From Serratia sp. H1w (GTDB lineage Bacteria > Pseudomonadota > Gammaproteobacteria > Enterobacterales > Enterobacteriaceae): DNA of 64,000 nucleotides. The DNA lies in assembly GCF_000633355.1 (NCBI RefSeq), contig NZ_AYMQ01000105.1, positions 1-64,000 of the forward strand, written 5' to 3'. The stretch's first letter is position 1. Each line of letters begins with the position of its first letter. This document shows, piece after piece, positions 62,926 through 64,000 of the stretch. The translations under genes were made by a program, and so were the position numbers. Below the pieces are notes generated by a model. That model was not told where the DNA came from, did not search any database, and saw only the letters and a program-made list of their open reading frames with translations.

Positions 62926-63501
62926 TCAACTGGCCCAGACGACATCGAACCGCACGTTGACATCGCCACTCCAGGTACCTGCTGGCAAGGTGCTGAAGTC
63001 GGTGACCGGCGTGGTGCCATCAGCCGTCGCATCAATGATGCTGAAATCGAAGTGGTCTTGCGCACTCACACGACCAGGCTGGGGGGACGCAAGTTTCTTC
63101 AGGTTGCCGCCTGATTTCCCGGTAGAGGTATCAATCAGGGTCGTTTCGGCAGTTTTTGTTATTGCCGCGCCGTGGTGTTTAACCCCCACTTCCAGGGTAG
63201 AACCGGTGGTGTCTAACTGAGTCAGGGTATTGGAAACCAGTTTGGCGGTCAGTTTAACCGCGCTTCCTTCGCCTTCGAGTGCTACGTCGAACAGGCCTTG
63301 CTGGCTGTTGAAGCGCTTGTTGCCTTCGGCATAGTGAAAATACAGGCTGCCAACAGGCGTAACGACCAATTGACTGACGGTGTCTTTCACCGCTATCGCA
63401 GGCCAGGTGGCGACGGCTTGTGTGGTCACCTCCTCTGCCTGAGTGGTGCCTACGGTGGTCAATGTTGCAACGATCGCCAGAACAAGTGTCACTTTTTTCA
63501 T
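62926..63501 (-). CDS. ecpA: Common pilus major subunit EcpA (orphan)
   Basis: A 191-residue pilin. The signal peptide is about residues 1-22 (cleaved near TQA-EEV), followed by [64 protein letters not shown] and the C-terminal [21 protein letters not shown]. These parallel E. coli EcpA/MatB through most of the length. EcpA forms the shaft of the E. coli common pilus and needs EcpB/E chaperones and the EcpC usher; none of these genes is in the window. The start at 63501 follows AAAGGCG. The gene converges on the AraC-type gene. Confidence 0.88.
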   Translation of the reverse strand: MKKVTLVLAIVATLTTVGTTQAEEVTTQAVATWPAIAVKDTVSQLVVTPVGSLYFHYAEGNKRFNSQQGLFDVALEGEGSAVKLTAKLVSNTLTQLDTTGSTLEVGVKHHGAAITKTAETTLIDTSTGKSGGNLKKLASPQPGRVSAQDHFDFSIIDATADGTTPVTDFSTLPAGTWSGDVNVRFDVVWAS

Positions 63502-63709
63502 AGTTACGCCTTTGATGTTCGATTGGTTGTTATCCGTTAGTCGGTAGCTAACGCCAAAGATCGCCTCCCTGCGTGATGATCTATCGGAAAGAACTCCATA
63601 AAGCTTAGAAGAAAAAATCGCTATTTCACCGGGCATAACTAGCTTGGGTTTCCAAGCCATTCGGTGGCACACTATTTTGTAGCTTGAGCATTCATTCCTG
63701 GAGAATTAC

Positions 63710-64000
63710 GTGAAGATTTTGGTTGATGAAAATATGCCCTATGCGGTGGATCTGTTTAGCCGTTTGGGGGATGTGCAGGCTGTCCCAGGTCGCCCGATCC
63801 CAACCGATGCGCTGGCAGAAGCCGACGCCTTGATGGTGCGCTCGGTAACCAAAGTGAATCAGGAACTGCTGTCTGGCACCAAGGTAGGCTTTGTGGGTAC
63901 CGCTACGGCGGGGACCGACCATGTGGACGAAGCGTGGTTGCAGCAGGCGGGGATTGGTTTCTCGGCCGCACCGGGCTGTAATGCCATTGCGGTGGTGGAG
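63710..64000 (+). CDS. pdxB: Erythronate-4-phosphate dehydrogenase PdxB, N-terminal part (partial)
   Basis: The first 97 codons of PdxB, which oxidises 4-phosphoerythronate in pyridoxal phosphate synthesis. GTG 63710 follows CTGGAGAA. The sequence ([30 protein letters not shown], then [26 protein letters not shown] and [10 protein letters not shown]) is nearly that of E. coli PdxB. It runs off the right edge; the catalytic and C-terminal domains are not visible. Confidence 0.95.
   Translation, partial: MKILVDENMPYAVDLFSRLGDVQAVPGRPIPTDALAEADALMVRSVTKVNQELLSGTKVGFVGTATAGTDHVDEAWLQQAGIGFSAAPGCNAIAVVE

Overview
The window reads as chromosome of an enterobacterium, most likely Serratia or a close relative (Yersiniaceae). 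This rests on the E. coli-like order fadL / yfcZ-fadI-fadJ / sixA / smrB / prmB-aroC-mepA-yfcA-epmC-yfcL / mnmC / fabB ... flk ... pdxB, on protein similarities recognised by eye, on a high-GC coding bias, and on a family of GC-rich palindromic repeats. The genus is an inference.

Layout. 1-0.7 kb: the first part of a P4-type integrase beside tRNA-Arg(CCT), i.e. the edge of an integrated element lying to the left. 0.9-5.8 kb: a mannose-family PTS permease (IIA-IIB-IIC-IID) in one operon with a CX5R phosphatase, and an RpiR-type regulator upstream. 5.9-14.1 kb: the formate/nitrite-family channel YfdC, divergent from a complete cytochrome c maturation operon ccmABCDEFGHI with ccmH and ccmI as separate genes. 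14.1-17.8 kb: mlaA, then yqiJ and the flotillin yqiK. 17.9-24.5 kb: the long-chain fatty acid block fadL, yfcZ, fadI, fadJ with recognisable FadR operators, then sixA. 24.6-33.9 kb: smrB, prmB, aroC, mepA, yfcA, epmC, yfcL, mnmC and fabB, whose promoter carries adjoining FadR and FabR sites.

33.9-63.7 kb is accessory relative to E. coli, in which fabB, flk and pdxB are close together. It holds an orphan Hcp gene beside a SleB-like putative cell-wall hydrolase and a small exported protein (a candidate type VI effector/immunity pair); a copper/silver RND efflux operon (an unrecognised small exported protein, cusF, cusC, cusB, cusA); apbE; ybiR; a MocR regulator divergent from a rhodanese; flk; the scsABCD thiol-redox copper-tolerance operon; a second MocR regulator divergent from an EamA exporter; a CatB-like acetyltransferase; the tctCBA tricarboxylate transporter with its tctDE two-component system; an EamA exporter with an AraC regulator; and a lone ecpA pilin gene. 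The window ends in the 5' part of pdxB.

Links between genes. FadL, FadI and FadJ import and oxidise fatty acids, and FadR also acts at fabB, so breakdown and unsaturated fatty acid synthesis are coupled in this window. Ccm, Scs and Cus all act on thiols or metals in the periplasm, and Cus and Scs flank flk. At least six copies of a palindromic repeat of about 150-160 bp sit between genes, mostly where two genes converge. One carries three exact-length 55-bp tandem units and encodes the C-terminal tail of MnmC.

The most interesting candidates for new biology are the Hcp-linked effector/immunity pair, the PTS operon with a phosphatase and no catabolic enzyme, the repeat family and its expansion, and the orphan EcpA pilin.
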